A stretch of 43,274 nucleotides of DNA, taken from Clostridia bacterium (GTDB taxonomy: Bacteria; Bacillota; Clostridia; Christensenellales; Aristaeellaceae). Of the stretch, positions 41,378-43,274 are shown piece by piece. How positions within the stretch are numbered: the first letter of the stretch is position 1; every line of letters starts with the position of its first letter. Location of the stretch: NCBI GenBank assembly GCA_017395065.1, contig JAFPWH010000006.1, positions 1 to 43,274 on the forward strand, in the 5' to 3' direction. The notes below the pieces were generated by a model. That model was given only the letters and a program-made list of their open reading frames with translations. It had not been told where the DNA came from and searched no databases. Both the position numbers and the translations under genes were made by a program.

Positions 41378-41414
41378 GGCCGCACCGGGTAACCTGCCCG
41401 GTGCGGCCGTTTTT
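41378..41414 (+). terminator. Strong intrinsic terminator
   Basis: GGCCGCACCGGG (41378-41389), loop TAACCTG, CCCGGTGCGGCC (41397-41408), G, then TTTTT. It probably ended the vanished gene whose tail is at 41199-41351. On the minus strand it would also stop transcription from the methyltransferase gene. Confidence 0.9.
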
Positions 41415-41494
41415 CTGCTTTCATGTAAAAGCCGCGCGCGCGGATCGACGATAACAGGCGGCAAGCAAAACGGCGGATGCGTGACAAAAGGGAT

Positions 41495-43273
41495 TTATTC
41501 TTTGCGGCCCTCTGCCGCCGTCAAGGCCTGATAGCGGCGCATGAGGAAGGCGACGCAGCTGCTTTCCGTGGTGTCTTTTACGCTCATGCCGTAGGCCTCC
41601 ATCACGGCGCGGTCGTTTTTTTGGTGGGCCGTGCGGAGCTCCGGCGGCATCGTGAGCTCGTCGTAGAGGTCGGCAAGGCTCGCGTCCGGGTACAGCGCGC
41701 GGGCATCCAGGATCATTTGCGCGGTCTGCTCTATGCGCGCCTTCTGCTCCGCGGTAGGCGTCGGCCAGGGGAAGTTGTTGTAGACGATGTCCTTGGAATA
41801 GCGATAACGCATTTCCAGCCGCCCGCAAACCGTGCGCATCCACGCCATGTGGACGTTTGAGGTCAGCACACCGAAGTGGTAGAGAGTTGCGGAAGGGATG
41901 AGGAATACAAGGTCGCTGCATAATATATCAGGCGTAAAAAATCCCATGGGAACATAACGTCGACGCTCTGATGATACTTTAGGAACAACGATAAATTGAG
42001 ATACTGGGATAGTCGTCATGCCAAATTTCGCAGGAAAGTAAGCTGCTTTTTTGGTGCTTGCTCGGTTGCTCTTCATACGAAACTCACGTACTGCTTCAAC
42101 ACGCTTTAGGCACTCTGGCATTTTCCGCAACACATCAGGAGAACAGTTTCCAAGATAAAGACAATATCGGGGCGAGTTATTTATAAACTCTTGCGAACCA
42201 TACCAAAGATGGAAATACTCAGCAGAAGCAGGCGTTTTTGCGATAAAGGATTCCATCTCTTCTTTTGTAAACAGATAGTTGCCATCATCTATAGGTTGAC
42301 TTCCAATGCATATTTCAGGCACAGCACTGATCGGGTGCTGACGGCTGTCTACAAACACGTTATCCGCGTCAATCAGATACCCGTTGATGTTTTCCGCAAT
42401 CTGCGCCATTTCGTTTGTATAAATTACTTTGGGTTTATCGTTCGGCGCTACACTGAATCCCACGATCACACAATGCACGTGCGCTTTGATGCTTGCTTCG
42501 CTGTCCCAACGGAAGGTGCGGTGCGCAAAGTCGATGTGCACGCCGCTTTCCATGAGCGGCTTCCACAGGTTTGCCACCGTCTCGCCCTGCGTGACGGAAT
42601 TGGTGGACACCAGCGCCGCGCGCACGGCATTGTCCCGCATCATCTCAGCGGCTTTTTTGTACCAGCAGCAGACATAATCGAGGTTGCCGACATTTTTCCA
42701 CTTCGCGCCGAAGATGCTGATTACGTCGTCCTTTTGCGCGGAGGACATGAGGCGCGCCCCCACAAACGGCGGATTCCCCATGATATAGCTCAGCTTTTCC
42801 TTCGGCACGACCTCGTTCCAGTCGATGCGCAGGGCGTTGCCCTCCACGATGTTGACGTAGCTCTTGAGCGGCAGGAAATTGAGATCCATGTGCACGATGT
42901 CTTCCGTGCGCTTCATCATCTGGCTTTCGGCGATCCACAGCGCCGTCTTTGCGACGGTTGCGGCAAAGTCGTTGATCTCGATGCCGTAAAACTGCGCGAC
43001 GGACACTTTGATCGGGTCCATGGCCGCGCCGATGACGACCTGCCCGTGCAGCAGCAGGCTGATCACTTCGTTTTCCAGCCTGCGCAGACAAAGATAGCTT
43101 TCCGTCAGGAAATTGCCGCTGCCCGCCGCCGGGTCTGTGACCAGAGCAACTTTGATACAAAGGAATATGAACAAGCCTTGTAAATCAAAGGGTTTCAGCA
43201 CCCTGGCCATCTCCTTTCTGCTGGTCTGACAGTCGGCTTCATACCGCCGGTTTCGGATCGTTTCACTCCCCAA
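41495..43273 (-). CDS. DNA adenine methyltransferase, type IIL/MmeI-like, 5' part at window edge
   Basis: A 592-residue partial protein that reaches the window edge. Motif I (AdoMet binding) is DPAAGSGNFL (residues 47-56), and the catalytic motif IV is GNPPF (166-170), both typical of N6-adenine methyltransferases. The following YIMGNPPFVGARL and DYVCCWYKKAAEMM are characteristic of the MmeI/YeeA-type family, as is the C-terminal target-recognition part (about 290-500), where G+C drops. Residues 1-46 do not look like the upstream part of such enzymes; an ATG at residue 22 (43210) has AAAGGAG without spacing. No nuclease domain is seen in this part. The real start may lie beyond the window or be lost by recombination. 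Confidence 0.82.
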   Translation of the reverse strand: MGSETIRNRRYEADCQTSRKEMARVLKPFDLQGLFIFLCIKVALVTDPAAGSGNFLTESYLCLRRLENEVISLLLHGQVVIGAAMDPIKVSVAQFYGIEINDFAATVAKTALWIAESQMMKRTEDIVHMDLNFLPLKSYVNIVEGNALRIDWNEVVPKEKLSYIMGNPPFVGARLMSSAQKDDVISIFGAKWKNVGNLDYVCCWYKKAAEMMRDNAVRAALVSTNSVTQGETVANLWKPLMESGVHIDFAHRTFRWDSEASIKAHVHCVIVGFSVAPNDKPKVIYTNEMAQIAENINGYLIDADNVFVDSRQHPISAVPEICIGSQPIDDGNYLFTKEEMESFIAKTPASAEYFHLWYGSQEFINNSPRYCLYLGNCSPDVLRKMPECLKRVEAVREFRMKSNRASTKKAAYFPAKFGMTTIPVSQFIVVPKVSSERRRYVPMGFFTPDILCSDLVFLIPSATLYHFGVLTSNVHMAWMRTVCGRLEMRYRYSKDIVYNNFPWPTPTAEQKARIEQTAQMILDARALYPDASLADLYDELTMPPELRTAHQKNDRAVMEAYGMSVKDTTESSCVAFLMRRYQALTAAEGRKE

Positions 43274-43274
43274 C

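Overview
The window reads as a chromosomal segment of an uncultured gut-type Firmicute of class Clostridia. It is G+C-rich. It carries Gram-positive markers (SepF, a DivIVA-domain protein, YggT, YitT and a BlaI/M56 pair), good sigma-A promoters (TTGACA or TTGATA, 17 bp, then TATAAT), strong GGAGG ribosome sites and host-glycan enzymes. A Christensenellales-like lineage would fit, but that placement is an inference from style and not a match. No rRNA, tRNA, CRISPR array or intact transposase was seen.

Left part (1-16.5 kb): YitT membrane protein, flavodoxin and MATE transporter on the plus strand. A minus-strand operon follows: secreted type I pullulanase, HD phosphohydrolase and nucleoside kinase. 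A small divergent pair then faces an XRE regulator translationally coupled to uvrB. A secreted BspA-type leucine-rich-repeat protein follows, flanked on both sides by long direct composite repeats.

Middle (16.5-26 kb): a compact six-gene minus-strand operon encodes a MATE transporter, a tandem-domain membrane protein, a GH29 alpha-L-fucosidase, a second putative glycosidase, an RpiB/LacAB-type isomerase and an SGNH hydrolase. Upstream lies an independent, fully coupled operon of two RlaP-like nucleotidyltransferases plus a small XRE regulator.

Accessory island (about 26.6-33 kb): composition visibly drops in G+C and single small genes (glycine-zipper protein, NTF2-fold immunity-like protein, DUF5412-like membrane protein, UPF0158-like protein, BlaI/M56 pair, a beta-rich unknown) are separated by a repeated sequence. 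Two copies of an approximately 200-bp direct repeat each hold a dead tyrosine-recombinase tail, a terminator and an outward promoter. This cassette-like layout is the most unusual thing in the window.

Right part (33-43 kb): the conserved Firmicute division cluster (HlyD-like protein, sepF, yggT, divIVA-like, lspA, then an RluA-family synthase), a DUF362 ferredoxin-like protein, an alkaline-phosphatase-superfamily enzyme with a HAD protein, a degraded gene tail, and a DNA adenine methyltransferase of type IIL/MmeI-like appearance that runs to the window edge.

Most long intergenic gaps outside the island hold a hairpin repeat (family A, stem GGCGGC/GCCGCC) in groups of two to four, often beside gene 3' ends. 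A second, approximately 220-bp repeat (family B) occurs three times. Family A and B are absent from the island, which has its own repeat (family C).
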